NCBI GenBank assembly: GCA_016648135.1
Contig: JADDOH010023038.1
Location: forward strand, 124,001-188,000
Source of the DNA: Agrypnia vestita
Taxonomy: Eukaryota; Arthropoda; Insecta; Trichoptera; Phryganeidae
Direction: 5' to 3'
Length of the DNA: 64,000 nucleotides
Shown: positions 1 to 10,583 of the stretch, piece after piece
Position numbering within the stretch: the first letter of the stretch is position 1
Layout of the letters: each line of letters opens with the position of its first letter
Notes under the pieces: generated by a model
What the model saw: only the letters and a program-made list of their open reading frames with translations
The model's database searches: none
Told to the model about the DNA's origin: nothing
Position numbers and translations under genes: made by a program

Positions 1-727
1 TTATTATTATCTTAAACTTTAAGAGCAAAAAAAGATAGAAATATTTGTACTATATATGTTAGTCTATGCGAGGGAAAAAAAATATAGATAGAGAAGTGCC
101 GGAAATATGAATACGAAAGATTTTGTGGCAGTATGGTAAGGTAGGTAGGTACGAAAATTAAAACAAGAGTTCTTAATTACTTCATTCTAATTATACGATT
201 TCATATTCCAGGCGGTCATGAATATAGAGAGATGTTTCTTTTTCGAAGCAAACTTATTCGTACGTGTTCTGAATAATATATGCAACCTGAAAGTATCCAA
301 TTTTAAATTTAATTCAAAAACTCAGCATAAAATTTAACTAAATTAAATGACATAACGCAGGTTTATTATCTGGTAGTAACAAATGTTTAAGTATAGTTTT
401 ATTTTTTATTTATTAAGTATAGTTTATAGTATGTAGATACATAATATTTTGATATTATAGAATAAAATAAGTTTTTTTACAAAGATTTCACATTGTATGG
501 AACAAATACTAGGAATGGAAAATAATAAGAAAAAATATATATACATAAATAATGCCAATTTGAAAACAGAATAAAATTCGAGTTGACTGATAAATAAATA
601 AAAGATAAACAAAAATTATATAATATCGTTCAATTCATTTTACAAAAAATATTAATATAAACTTAACATAATATAAAAGATAACATAAAAATATAACATG
701 TATAAAGGTTATATTTTAAATTGATTG
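1..727. other. AT-rich stretch, nothing assigned
   Basis: Very AT-rich sequence with homopolymer A/T runs and one GTAGGTAGGTAC-type run near 140-152. I see no coding frame with family resemblance, no tRNA-like boxes and no inverted arms. Confidence 0.6.
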
Positions 728-1000
728 AGAGGGGCGCTTCTTCCCCGAATGCGGAAAAACCACGTTCTCAGTTACCAGGAGCGCAAAGATGAGCGGTGGT
801 CTCGGGAAAGCTCGCGGGCGTCGCGGCCGCGGGGCGGGGAAGCGCCGCCAAGGGAGGGCGCGCATCGCGCTCGTCTCCACGGCAACCGGAGGCTCGGGTC
901 GATCGATACGTTCCGCCCCCACGGCCGCCGCGGCTTCCTGCCACCCTGGTACCGCGACATGCTGCGCAGCATTCCTGGCGGCTGAACGGAGGAAAAAGTA
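728..1000. promoter_or_regulatory. GC/CpG-rich island, candidate regulatory element
   Basis: An abrupt CpG-rich block inside AT-rich flanks. Frames of 60-86 codons are open in several phases on both strands. That is what high GC alone produces, and none looks like a known protein. It contains palindromic CGATCGAT-like sequence and a GTCTCCACGGCAACC stretch that partly resembles an RFX X-box. Regulatory function is inferred only from composition. A decayed exon cannot be excluded. Confidence 0.3.
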
Positions 1001-2394
1001 GGAAAACTAACTAACTAACTTAGGTAAATAAACTTTATCCGAGTTATTTTTATAATTTTTAATTAAATATAAATTTAAGTTTTCATAATCATTATTATTA
1101 AATTTTATAAATTTTTAAAACATTTCCTTTAATTCAGATTGGCTTTTTATCCCAGCAAGAGTCAAAAATAAATTAAGAAGTATGCGTATAAGAGTGAATA
1201 ATAAATAATAATAAGTATAATGAATAATAATAATCATAATCAATAAGTATGAAATATTTATTTTTTCTATCAAAATATAATAATTTCGCTGTCTGTTCGT
1301 AACATACAGTCTGTGCGACATGCAATCAGCGCGCGGCTCATGTTGCGTAATCATGCAAGGGTTATTATAATTATCGTTATTATAATTATTCCCCGCGATT
1401 TTTCACGGGTGTACGTACGGCTAGTATGAATTATTTAACCTTTAAAACGACAAAAAAATGTGGTGTTTAATACTTTCTGTTTTTCTCTACTACGGCTAAA
1501 TATGGATGCGAGTATGCGTGCACATATCTATTTGACAGAACTCAGCTAGCTGATTTAACAGTAAATAAAATTATATTTCTGTACCTATGCATGTGTGTGT
1601 AAGAATAAGACATAAATATAAATAAATGGTTAAAGAAATAGTATTAGGTAGGTACATAAATAATTATTATCACCGAATAATATAATACACCATTCTAAGC
1701 ATACAAGAGAACACACATAATGTCTCTTGTCACGAACGCGATAGATGTGAAGGAAAATAATAAATATTTAAAAACAATTAAATCTAAAACTGATTTAATA
1801 TTAATAAGGTGAATCGGGAATCGACACCAATATCGGTATACTGAGCCTAGGCATGACGATGCTGTAGAAGTACGATGAGCCGTACTTCTATCGCCACTAT
1901 CGGAAGAATTCATCTTAAATGTATGTCAAAGATGAATTCGGAAAAATAGATCTACAACGCGTTCAATTTAAGACGCATGTTCTTTTTCAAATTCCTTGTT
2001 TAATTTGGAAATACTAGTATTAGATTAACAGCAAGTGATAGAAAGGCGAAGGGCGATCTCAGACTTGATGGACCGACAAGATCAAAAATGCTATTGGTCA
2101 ACCGCCGAGAGCTTTGGTATGACTCATCTCAATCTGTTATCATCTGTCTCGTCCTTTTATATGTAGCAAATGGCACATAGTTCAAACGAGAGAGAAATAT
2201 ATGAAGAATTATTTTTTGCAATATCGGCTATGCCACTGTCACGGCTAACGAAGAAAGAAGTTAAGAATGGTCACGAAAATGCAAGTATATTTAAGATAGA
2301 ACGTAAAATTAGAGTTTTATTCCTAATGTTACGTCCATAATTTTTCTCCAGTCGTGACGTGGTGGTATGAGATGTACACGGGCAGCATGAATGT
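1001..2394. other. AT-rich stretch, nothing assigned
   Basis: Low-complexity AT-rich sequence with ATT/AAT repeats at 1195-1260. Apart from two short hairpins (1865-1890, and an arm pair at about 1905-1939) I see nothing that can be named. Confidence 0.5.
1865..1890. repeat. short perfect hairpin
   Basis: Arms TAGAAGTACG and CGTACTTCTA pair over 10 bp around a 6-base loop. A second small inverted pair built on GAATTCATC lies just downstream. Function unknown; it may be a remnant of a foldback element. Confidence 0.5.
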
Positions 2395-2560
2395 ACACCG
2401 TGGACGATATTTAGGTCGCATGTGATGTTGGCTGTGCCGCGTACGGTAATGCTGCATGCCCCGGCCTTCGGGCCTCTTCTCCCACGCCACTCGCCCCCGC
2501 CCGGCACCACCCCAGCACCGCCGCCGAGTGTCACTGCGCGGGGTATTAAAATAATATATA
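2395..2560. promoter_or_regulatory. small GC-rich island
   Basis: GC-rich block with a GGCCTTCGGGCC palindrome followed by a C-rich tract. Overlapping open frames in several phases give no recognisable protein. Called a candidate regulatory island on composition alone. Confidence 0.22.
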
Positions 2561-3660
2561 TCTTGCAGTCGGCATTCCGCTTCGGTTGCCCGCATTTTTT
2601 ACAAGTCTAACAGCACTATATAAAATTTTAAGGGCAACAAAGATGTCATAGTATAATTTTGACGAAATCACACAGTTTAGTTATGATTAAAATCAATTTT
2701 AAAAAACGTTAATTGGACAAAAATTGCTGTATTAAAGGTAATCATATATTAAAGGTCCACATAGATGAAATTTGATGACTTTCTATCATACATATAAGAG
2801 TTTTATTTATACAGCGATGAACCTTGTCAAGTTGATCAAAAAGAGGTAAAAATGATCATTATTGGTTCTATGACACCTAGTGGGTCTTTCGTCCTCCTCC
2901 GTCGAGTCCTTTTCGAGAATTTTCCTCTATTGACCCCAATTTGGAGATATTTTTATCCCTGCTGGTCCCGGTTTGGTATTCATCTGCACATGATTCAACA
3001 ACCAAAGTCTTCCTATTTTGATAAATCTAATGTCTTATAAAATTATAGATATTAGAAAGTAGGCAGAGATTATATAAGCTAAATAACTATAATTTTTTAT
3101 GGCCAAAACATGAAAATCTAGGCCTGGAATGAAAGGAGTTAAAGTTGAAAAATAGGTAAAGGGTTGTTTCTCAAATTTCTTGACAAAGGCGAAAGAAAGG
3201 AAAAAGCAGTGGGCGGCAAGGGAATCGATAATAGAAGAGTCCAGTAACCTGACCAGGAGGACAAAGCTAACAGTTTCAAGACCGAGACATAGATGGCCTG
3301 CAAGAGGTATGGTAGCATACTAGATGACGGTGTAGTCAAGGAATGGACGGCGTGTAGAGACTTTCTAGTCCCACGAGGACGGAAAAGTTGAAGCAGAAGC
3401 CATCTTCTTTTAGGGCTTCTGTTTATTCAGTCGCGGTTTTAGCCGGCCGCGCTTATCTGCAAAATTTGAATACCTACGTGAAAGTGATTGTATATCGAAG
3501 CCTACAATCTCGGTGGACTCTTGCCGCTCCCACGTTACTCATCTTCCTAGAAAAGCTACATACGTTATCTGAATTATCTGATAAATACAGTTTTCATTTT
3601 CATGTTTACTTTAAGCCAGTTCCAAGCGGCACCAAGGTTTACGTAATGAACAACGAAGAT
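2561..3660. other. unassigned sequence before foldback element
   Basis: AT-rich sequence with a purine-rich patch at 3130-3390 that reads as a broken frame. It might be old retrotransposon sequence, but I could not match it to a family. The frame from 3388 to 3747 runs into the inverted arm of the foldback at 3661, so it is not a credible gene. Confidence 0.4.
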
Positions 3661-4168
3661 AATCAATTAGTGTATATTATAGATTTCTCACAGAGACGAA
3701 ACTGTATTAATTATGGGAAAGTAGGTATAGAAGTCATTTGGGTGTAACAGGACTTATGACCTGTCTTTTGGTAGGCAAGTATTCGGATGAATTTCATTAC
3801 ACATAATAAAAGGATATTGCTCCCTAAATTCCGTAAAATCAATTGTAGATTTTCTCATTAGCGACATCTGTGGGGATTTAGGGGAATGAAAATGGCTTTG
3901 TACAGGCCGCATGGAAAAGGCGCTTACAACTCATATATGAAAGCTTCACGCAATTTGAACATATATACAACTTCCAAAAAATGAATAAGCATGGTATATT
4001 CTATCATGGGTGGAAATGGCGAATGTTACAATTGTGTAAAGTGATCACTTAAGCCTACCAAAAGACAGGTCATAAGTCCTGTTACACCCAAATGACTTCT
4101 ATACCTACTTTCCCATAATTAATACAGTTTCGTCTCTGTGAGATATCTATAATATACACTAATTGATT
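3661..4168. mobile_element. foldback/MITE-like element with 116-bp inverted arms
   Basis: The left arm (3661-3776) and right arm (4053-4168) are almost exact reverse complements over 116 bp, around a unique 276-bp centre. The arms contain TCGTCTCTGTGAGA-like sequence that recurs at 19605, 20110 and 25447. The reverse complement of the neighbouring TGTTCTTAGAACAT-containing part recurs at 12106. No transposase frame lies in the centre, so the element is non-autonomous. A clear target-site duplication was not found. Confidence 0.75.
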
Positions 4169-4643
4169 AATAATGTCTCTGTGACATAAATCCAGCACTG
4201 TTCTGAAAGATTTGAACAAACTCAAAATATTCTAAACGAAGATAATCATCAAGAGCTTAAAAATTTCATTCAATACAAAAAATCTGATCAAAATACTCAA
4301 ATTTTATAAATGGTGGAAAATTTGTATTTAACTCGTCTGAAAATTGCTTTTTTTTTCTTATTATTATTAGAATGTCTTGATAATTGAACAATACCTTAAA
4401 GAAATAAGTATTAAACTTATAAAGAATTCATCAAACGTTTCATTTTATGAATGTTATTTTTTATGGCACTCCCTAAAGATTTTCAGGCTTTTAACAAAAA
4501 AAATCTGTGTATTCTTGTCTGAGAATTGTGCTTGACTACCTAAAATTCTTGTCTTATTTAGTTCACTGAGTCCTGGATAGGCAGCCTTATTTCAGATAAT
4601 TCGCTAGCATAGCATTCTAGGATAAAAGCTTACATCATCATCA

Positions 4644-4709
4644 TCAATGGTTCAACAGCCCATTGTGGGCCTTGGCCTTCTCCAACATTCCTCTCCATCT
4701 TCCTCTATC
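4644..4709 (-). pseudogene. RTE-like LINE, extreme C-terminal fragment
   Basis: On the minus strand 21 codons read in frame to a stop: DRGRWRGMLEKAKAHNGLLN then H and stop. This matches the DRxxWR...A ending common in the last part of RTE-type endonuclease-reverse transcriptase polyproteins. The stop is followed at once by a TGATGATGATG microsatellite, a usual 3' tail for such elements. Everything upstream is lost, as expected for a 5'-truncated, dead retroposon insertion. The family call is from memory of the motif, not a search. Confidence 0.55.
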
Positions 4710-5399
4710 CTGACATGTACACAATGGTAAAAAATCGCTTCTAACATTCCATCGAAAGACTGAACGCGTATTAACAAAACGCCAGGATTATTGACTATGT
4801 TGCTAGCTGCAGAAGACTGGTCTAGATGGTGGGAAATGGTATACATGGGTAACCAAGACTCCGAGGCAGAATATTAAAAACAATGCTGTAATCGGGAGGA
4901 TTAAAATTAAAAAAAAAATAGGACAGGCCAGTGGTTTTCCGTATACAAGGTGCCCGAATACTTGTGGTTCTAGAATTAAGCTCTTCAGTCACTTGAGGAT
5001 CCATATTACTGGAGGATGCTCTTCCTCGGACATATGGGATAGTCAATGAAACTTAATCATCGTCGAACTGCTCAGAATGGCAGTGGTGCACTTTCAGACG
5101 TAGCGTTAGACAGGAAACAACGAAATTTGAAAACTATGCACTCTGCCAAATAAAAAAATAATACGGCACATTGGATGGGAACGTGCGGCCTAAACATGTG
5201 TTAAAAAACCTTACAGAACACAAAAGGCTTTAATAAAAGTAATTCTAAAAATGCAAATTTGATGGAGCTCAAAATAAATATTCAAAGAATTCGAATGTTC
5301 TGGCAAATATGTGCAAAGACTTTACTCACCCACCATTATAAAAATTCCAAAAATTATCAAAGCCCATGAGATGCTGTAAAAATAAAAATCACTTAATAC

Positions 5400-5497
5400 C
5401 GACCACTAAAACTACAATTGGGCAGAGATCCGTGAATTATTACTCTAATAAAATGTGTAACAGACTGCCAATGGAATTAAAATGGGACAATATTTAA
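5400..5497 (+). pseudogene. possible CR1/Jockey-like LINE reverse transcriptase tail
   Basis: A short in-frame stretch at 5453-5497 reads MCNRLPMELKWDNI then stop. It resembles the ...YNNLPIELR... tail seen in the better fragment at 11000-11179. The upstream frame (RPLKLQLGRDP) is broken by stops. This is a weak, much decayed match, and random similarity remains possible. Confidence 0.3.
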
Positions 5498-7197
5498 GAA
5501 TAATATTATAAAATGGACAAAAGCATCAGGCAAACAAAAAAAAAACTAACGGAATTAACGACGAATTATTTAATAAAAACAAAAATAAAGTAAAATTTTT
5601 TGTTTTATATCATGCCCACATCGACGCAGAATAATTCTAGTGAGTGGCACTGCTATCATTAATAAATATAAAAATATTAATAAAAAAATGAAGGAAACAA
5701 CTAAAATCATTGGTAGAAAACATCGAAAAAAAGAAGTTTAAAAAAAATCAAGACTCTTTCACCATTTATATGCTCTTGTATAAGCAACAGTGTTCATACA
5801 GAATATATTTTGATTTTAATATTTAAATTGGTGACAACCCTGAGACCTCAAAAGTTTATCAATGAAATACAGCAGTTCCGAGAATCTTATAATATTACCT
5901 ATATACAGTGTTATGAATTACTTTATCTCAAATATATATCTGCAATTTAAACCACTGTAAAGATTGCCTGAAGATTGGAGCCAATATTTCGGAGAAACAT
6001 GGCAAAAACAAGATTATGATATGTGCGTACGTTGGGACACATCTATTGACCAAATATTCGATTCGATAATATTTTAAGTGTCTTGGCAACAAGCCAGCAA
6101 TCAAGAAAAAAATGTAATCTCTTTTGCATTTGCAATTTTTATTTAAATTTCAAAAAAATAATATTACTTTCAGTCTCATGGAACTCTAGCAACATGTCCT
6201 TACAAGCTATGTGAGAATTATTTACTTTCTGCTGTTGTGCGAGTGTTTTTCAGGTTTTTGAAGAAAAAAGACACATTTATGTATTTAATTTCTTATGCGA
6301 TACAAAGTAATACATACAAAGAAGTGATTTTTAAATATACCTACAGCTAGAAATGATTACACAAAAGAAAAATAATACAAATTAAATCGAAAATCAAGTA
6401 GTAAAAAAACAATATAATGTTAATAATTACCAACTAAAAATAGAAAGAAAAAAATCAAATTTTATACATTGTAGAATAGAAGAAAATAAAGCCATAGTAA
6501 AATTATAAGTAACTAATTAACAGCAATTATCATACTCAGGTAATAAAGACAAAAGATAAAATATATTACAGACTGACATAGACTGCTTAAAATTGATTAG
6601 TGAATCAGAAAAAATATCAGATATGTACCAATATTCATTTCCCAATCTGTGAAGCCTTCTGATTGTACAGATAATTCGTATTGACGGTATCGCGATGAAA
6701 TGTTACGCATTGCCTAGTGCTGCTTGTTAGATCTAGACTATTAAAATAATTATTATATAACAATTTTGAAGAACAAATTAAGATTTGCCATTTTCCTTCA
6801 ATGAGATAATCTCTTATTGGAGTTTAGAAACAATATAAAGCTATTTGTCTACTATTGGTATCTGTAATTTAAAATAAATAAATCTTTAAAAATTGTCTGG
6901 AAATTATATTTACACCGCCCCGGGAGCCAGAGATTCAGGATGAAACTTGGTGACTTTTTACAAGATAATGATCATTTTATTATTTCGACTTATTAAGGTA
7001 CATATTGAACCATTATTTTATTGGCCACGACACGTCCATTCCCGTGGACCTCTTCCGCCTGATCGATATGCATATTCCATGCGCACTTTCGTCCGAGACA
7101 GAAAAAAGGTGACGTTCGTACCTAATTAGAAATTAAATATCTAAAATGTTGCAAACGTTTATTTTTAATCCTATAAGCCAATTGTCAATAACAAAAG
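5498..7197. other. AT-rich unassigned stretch
   Basis: AT-rich with many A-runs, no tRNA-like boxes and no long inverted arms. Around 7020-7110 a slightly GC-richer patch carries ATATGCATAT. It may be a small regulatory element, but the evidence is thin. Confidence 0.4.
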
Positions 7198-7384
7198 AGT
7201 AGTTTGTTGGTCTCGCGTTAAGGACTCTCGCCTCGTTATCCAAAGGCCGCGGGTTCGAACCTCACTCCAGACCAGCAAGTTAGTCCTATTTTCATAACAA
7301 AAGCGTTTAGCTCAGTTTTAGTAGAGTAAGAATATCGATGTGACACGTATTTCGTGTACGCATCTCAATTTTTTTTTTTTTTTT
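7198..7384 (+). mobile_element. tRNA-derived SINE, copy 1
   Basis: The head has a tRNA-like internal promoter. An A-box-like TTGTTGGTCTCGCGTTAAGG is followed about 35 bases later by the B box GGGTTCGAACC. The body then reads GCGTTTAGCTCAG... and ...GATGTGACACGTATTTCGTG, ending in a T-run tail at 7372-7384. The same head and body recur at 9640, 49222 and (minus strand) 33960, which defines a family. RNA polymerase III transcription is implied by the boxes. This copy keeps both. Confidence 0.85.
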
Positions 7385-7549
7385 AAATAATATTTGGATT
7401 TTTTTCCAATTTGCTCCCAATTTTACAAAAAAGTATTTTTTCAATTTAGATATACCTACTATATTTAAGATATTTTTATTTAATTTTTAAATAAGTAGAT
7501 GACCTTTTATGTACCGGAGAAAGTTTTAGCTCAGTATCGGCGGAGGAGC

Positions 7550-7930
7550 TCCACGGAAATGGACATGTCACGAACTTCCGAGTTAAAAAGATTTTAATTT
7601 TGCAATTTTCTTCGGTAATAACACTTGGGCAGAGTGACAAATGGATACCGACTGGTCCGACAAGAGTGAGAAGTGGAATAAATAAATAAATGCCGGGGCG
7701 GGAAGTAGGTACGAACCGGATACGCGAGAGATATTACCCCCATCCGGTAGGTGACCTCGCGTCCCTCTGGCGAGCGACGCGTAACGGTGCCCACACACGT
7801 ACCGCGAGGCCGGAAAGCCATACAAAATGTCGGATCAGTGACAAGAGACGAATCTAAGGTTTCCCATGTCGGATGTCGATAAGTAGCAATCTGCCGCCGG
7901 CCGGATTGCTTCCGATAATAGTAGGTGGGC
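7550..7930. promoter_or_regulatory. moderately GC-rich island
   Basis: Contains GTAGGTGACCTCGCG (a nuclear-receptor half-site, AGGTCA on the minus strand) and several CpG clusters at 7755-7815. Minus-strand frames of 80-112 codons overlap in different phases and look like composition artefacts. Candidate regulatory sequence only. Confidence 0.25.
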
Positions 7931-7941
7931 ACAATGCGTGC

Positions 7942-7944
<3 letters not shown>

Positions 7945-7989
<45 letters not shown>
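7945..7989. repeat. (TA)n microsatellite
   Basis: About 22 uninterrupted TA dinucleotides flanked by GCAGG and GCCCG. Confidence 0.95.
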
Positions 7990-7992
<3 letters not shown>

Positions 7993-8220
7993 CGTACGTT
8001 TTTCTTGTTATTTCGCCAGATCCGAACATCTATAATGACGATGATGAGCTGGGACAGATTCCTTCGACTGTGATACGTACCATCAACTTCTCCATTTTAT
8101 CAGTAGTTACAAGGAAAAAGCCCCATACAAGTTGCTGAGATGTCTAAGTCTTCAAGATCTCGCAATTGCTTTTAAAGGTCATGTATGAAAATGTTCTTAG
8201 GTTTTTACGGCCTTCAGAAT

Positions 8221-8586
8221 CTTATGTGTATAGTTTTCTGGGATATTCTGCCGTGTATATCTGACTTCACTGGTCGACGTTTCGGATCCCATCGCAGGAC
8301 TAATGTGACGAGCAAGTGATGATGTTAAGGTTATGTAATAGCTTGCAATACTTAACCTTGCTTTCAGCACGTATTGCAAGCTAATACTTAACTTTAACAC
8401 CAAGACATACTCATTACATCAGTCTTGATGATTGACTTTGCAATGGGATCCGAAACCTCAGCCAATGATTTCAGATTTCGTTGATCCTGGAGGAATTTTG
8501 TCGCAGTTTTGACTTTGTGGCAAGGTGCAGAGTCCAGAGAGGTTACATATACACGGCAGAATATCGCATAAAACTATACACAGAAG
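8221..8586. mobile_element. foldback element with GGATCCGAAAC box
   Basis: The outer arms at 8221-8262 and 8541-8586 are inverted copies containing ATATTCTGCCGTGTATAT. Inner inverted boxes ATGGGATCCGAAAC lie at 8276-8292 (reversed) and 8443-8456, and a central GCTTGCAATA/TATTGCAAGC pair lies at 8341/8372. Fragments with the same box plus an ACACGGCATAATATCC-like end occur at 59437 and 63930. No coding capacity. The element is probably non-autonomous. Confidence 0.7.
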
Positions 8587-8659
8587 GCTCATGTCTGGTT
8601 TTACCGTAGCGCCTGATCCATAATGGGCGTCAAACAGCGCCTGTTCCCTATGTTAAGGG

Positions 8660-8762
8660 CGGCTGATTTCAAAACTCACCAACCCGCCTGGCAAGCGTGG
8701 TGTTTTAACGCCAAACCCCTATATCCAGCAGTGGAGAGATGAAGGTTGGAAGAAGAAGATTT
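8660..8762 (+). pseudogene. RTE-like LINE 3' end
   Basis: The 3' part, CCTATATCCAGCAGTGGAGA followed by GATGAAGG and GAAGAAGAAG, is nearly the same as the end of the better preserved LINE tail at 31110-31175, where it encodes the AYIRQWRDEGR terminus. Here the frame is broken and only the end of the element remains. Confidence 0.55.
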
Positions 8763-9084
8763 CGCATTTCTCAATTATCATTTGGAGTACGCGGGTGACT
8801 AAGCGTCAGCCGACACCCACCCATGATTGCAGTACCACACTTCTCTGTGTTTGCTCGCGATACGGGTCCACCTTCCCGGCGGGCGGATATCGGCTGGGAA
8901 GTTATTACCATTTTCATCCTTGAGTCAACCGCAGTGCTATGTACCTATAGACTATAATCGTATGTCACACCCTGCCGGCACACTTCATGTATTTGCAATA
9001 CGTTCTCTGATAAGTCCTTCGTGAGTGTAGCTATTTTTGGAAATAATGCTAATCTCGAATTGCGAAAGACACTCAAAAAATGTA

Positions 9085-9500
9085 TATAGGTATAATCGTC
9101 TTCTTCTACTGCTTGGCCGGTTGTCGAACGTCAGCAATCACTATCTTCTTGCTCTAAATACTTGGACTGTAGAAATCTATTTATGTTTAAGATTCGACTC
9201 GACAAGGTATTTCCATATTTCTCTGTCTTGCATGAGTCAACCATTCTGTTTTCATACACATTTATTGTTGCTTCTCCCAGCTTCTTCCGAGGTTGCCAGG
9301 AGGATTCTTCTTGGTATTCGTTCCTCTGGTATTCTTAGCACACGTCCAAGCCACCTCATTTGTGATTTTTCTATGTGTAGTAGTAGGAGCTCCATGCCGA
9401 GTGTGTGCCTTAAGTCAGCACTTCTCACTCTGTCCATCAGTGATTCCCGTCAATATCAATATGACCATCAAATTTGGATCCTGACGGAGAGAGTGAGAGC
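9085..9500 (-). pseudogene. LINE reverse-transcriptase C-terminal region, decayed
   Basis: The minus strand carries a 61-codon open stretch (9252-9437) with KSQMRWLGRVLRIPEERIPR. This is the RWxGHVxRMxxERxP signature found after the reverse transcriptase domain of RTE-like LINEs (endonuclease-reverse transcriptase polyproteins). Matching frames continue on both sides (EVLT/DGNH upstream, REIWKYLVESNL downstream) but are split by stops and shifts. The 174-codon plus-strand frame over the same DNA is its antisense shadow. Dead, 5'-truncated copy. Confidence 0.7.
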
Positions 9501-9639
9501 AAGGATCCAGGCTTTCGAGATATTTAAGATTATTTATTTAAATTCAGATGGTTTCGTTTAATACACCGACATACAAACACGAAGTGTTCTTTGTAGTAAT
9601 AATAACTATACCGTTAACTTTAGAGAAGAATAACTTAAG

Positions 9640-9811
9640 AGTATCTTGTTGGTCTTGTGGTTAGGAATCTCGCCTCGTGTTTTGAACCTCACTCCAGACC
9701 AGCAAGTTGGTCCTATTTTCATAACACAAGCGTTTAGCTTAGTTGAAAATAGTAAGAATATTGATGTGACACGTATTCCGTCTTCGCATCTCTATTTAAA
9801 AAAAAAAAAAA
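9640..9811 (+). mobile_element. tRNA-derived SINE, copy 2 (B-box deletion)
   Basis: Same family as 7198. The head and body (GCGTTTAGCTTAG, GATGTGACACGTATTCCG) are present, and the copy ends in a 14-base A tail. About 15 bases before GAACCTC are missing compared with the copy at 49222, which removes half of the B box. The source copy would probably be silent for polymerase III. Confidence 0.82.
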
Positions 9812-10583
9812 CTCACTAATAACGGCAATAACATCCGGCTTGGTAACAGGATTTCGAATTACGTTGTTTTTTTGAATTGCATTGAATTTTTTGAATTTTT
9901 CATTGTAGAAGCATACCTATACCTACCTAAATTAAGGAGATATTTAGACTTGGAATATACTTAGTTTAGATTATTAATAGTTTAAATTATTAATGTTCTA
10001 TTGAGTTAGTGTGCTCTTTTTGTTAATGTGTGTTTTTAGTTTTATTGTTTTTATTAATATCTTTATTTTTTTTAAATTGTTTTTGTTATTAATTATTTTT
10101 TTTTATTTTTTTTACTAATCATTATTTATAAGTATATCTAAAAAAATATTATTATTGCTTATTTTTGTATACATATTTAAAAAAACGTTTCTTTCTCATT
10201 AGGTAGCTAATGTAGCTACCTTTTTTCCATGTTTATTTTTTTAATGTACTGTTAGATAGTGTTTGGTACTGTTTATACCTACTCTTAGGTGGTATTTCTA
10301 TTTGTACTGTATATGTAACAAAAGTTCATAAGGCCAGGGAGGAGGTTGGTATATATATTAATTAAATTGAAAATTGACACGGGGGAGAAGGAATATGGAG
10401 TACTGAGATGTTAAGAGAGCAGGCAAGGTTTTAGAAAAGTTGGTTCTCGGTGTGTCCACGTCACAAATTTAGAGCAGAACTACCAGGGTGGCATATCAGT
10501 GCGGTGGCAGCGCTACCGAACGTAAAAGTACACACTCATCAATGTTACAATGATGTGTGTACTATCTATGGCACGCACACATT
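9812..10583. other. AT-rich unassigned stretch
   Basis: Long T-runs at 10015-10110 and otherwise simple AT-rich DNA. Nothing else recognised. Confidence 0.5.

Noticed and set aside
137..152. Insect telomere-type repeat
   Set aside because: The run is GTAGGTAGGTAC, not TTAGG, and is only three units long.
1865..1890. Bacterial-type transcription terminator
   Set aside because: The hairpin has no downstream T-run and the context is eukaryotic.
3388..3747. 119-codon plus-strand frame as a gene
   Set aside because: Its last third is the inverted arm of a foldback element that is repeated elsewhere, and no protein family is recognised.
7198..7384. A tRNA gene at the GGGTTCGAACC box
   Set aside because: No acceptor-stem pairing can be found and the sequence recurs with a SINE body and tail at three other places. 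The same reasoning applies at 49222, 38131 and 40222.
9037..9561. Longest open frame in the window (174 codons, plus strand)
   Set aside because: It is the antisense of a LINE fragment that carries a clear RWLGRVLRIPEERIPR signature on the minus strand.
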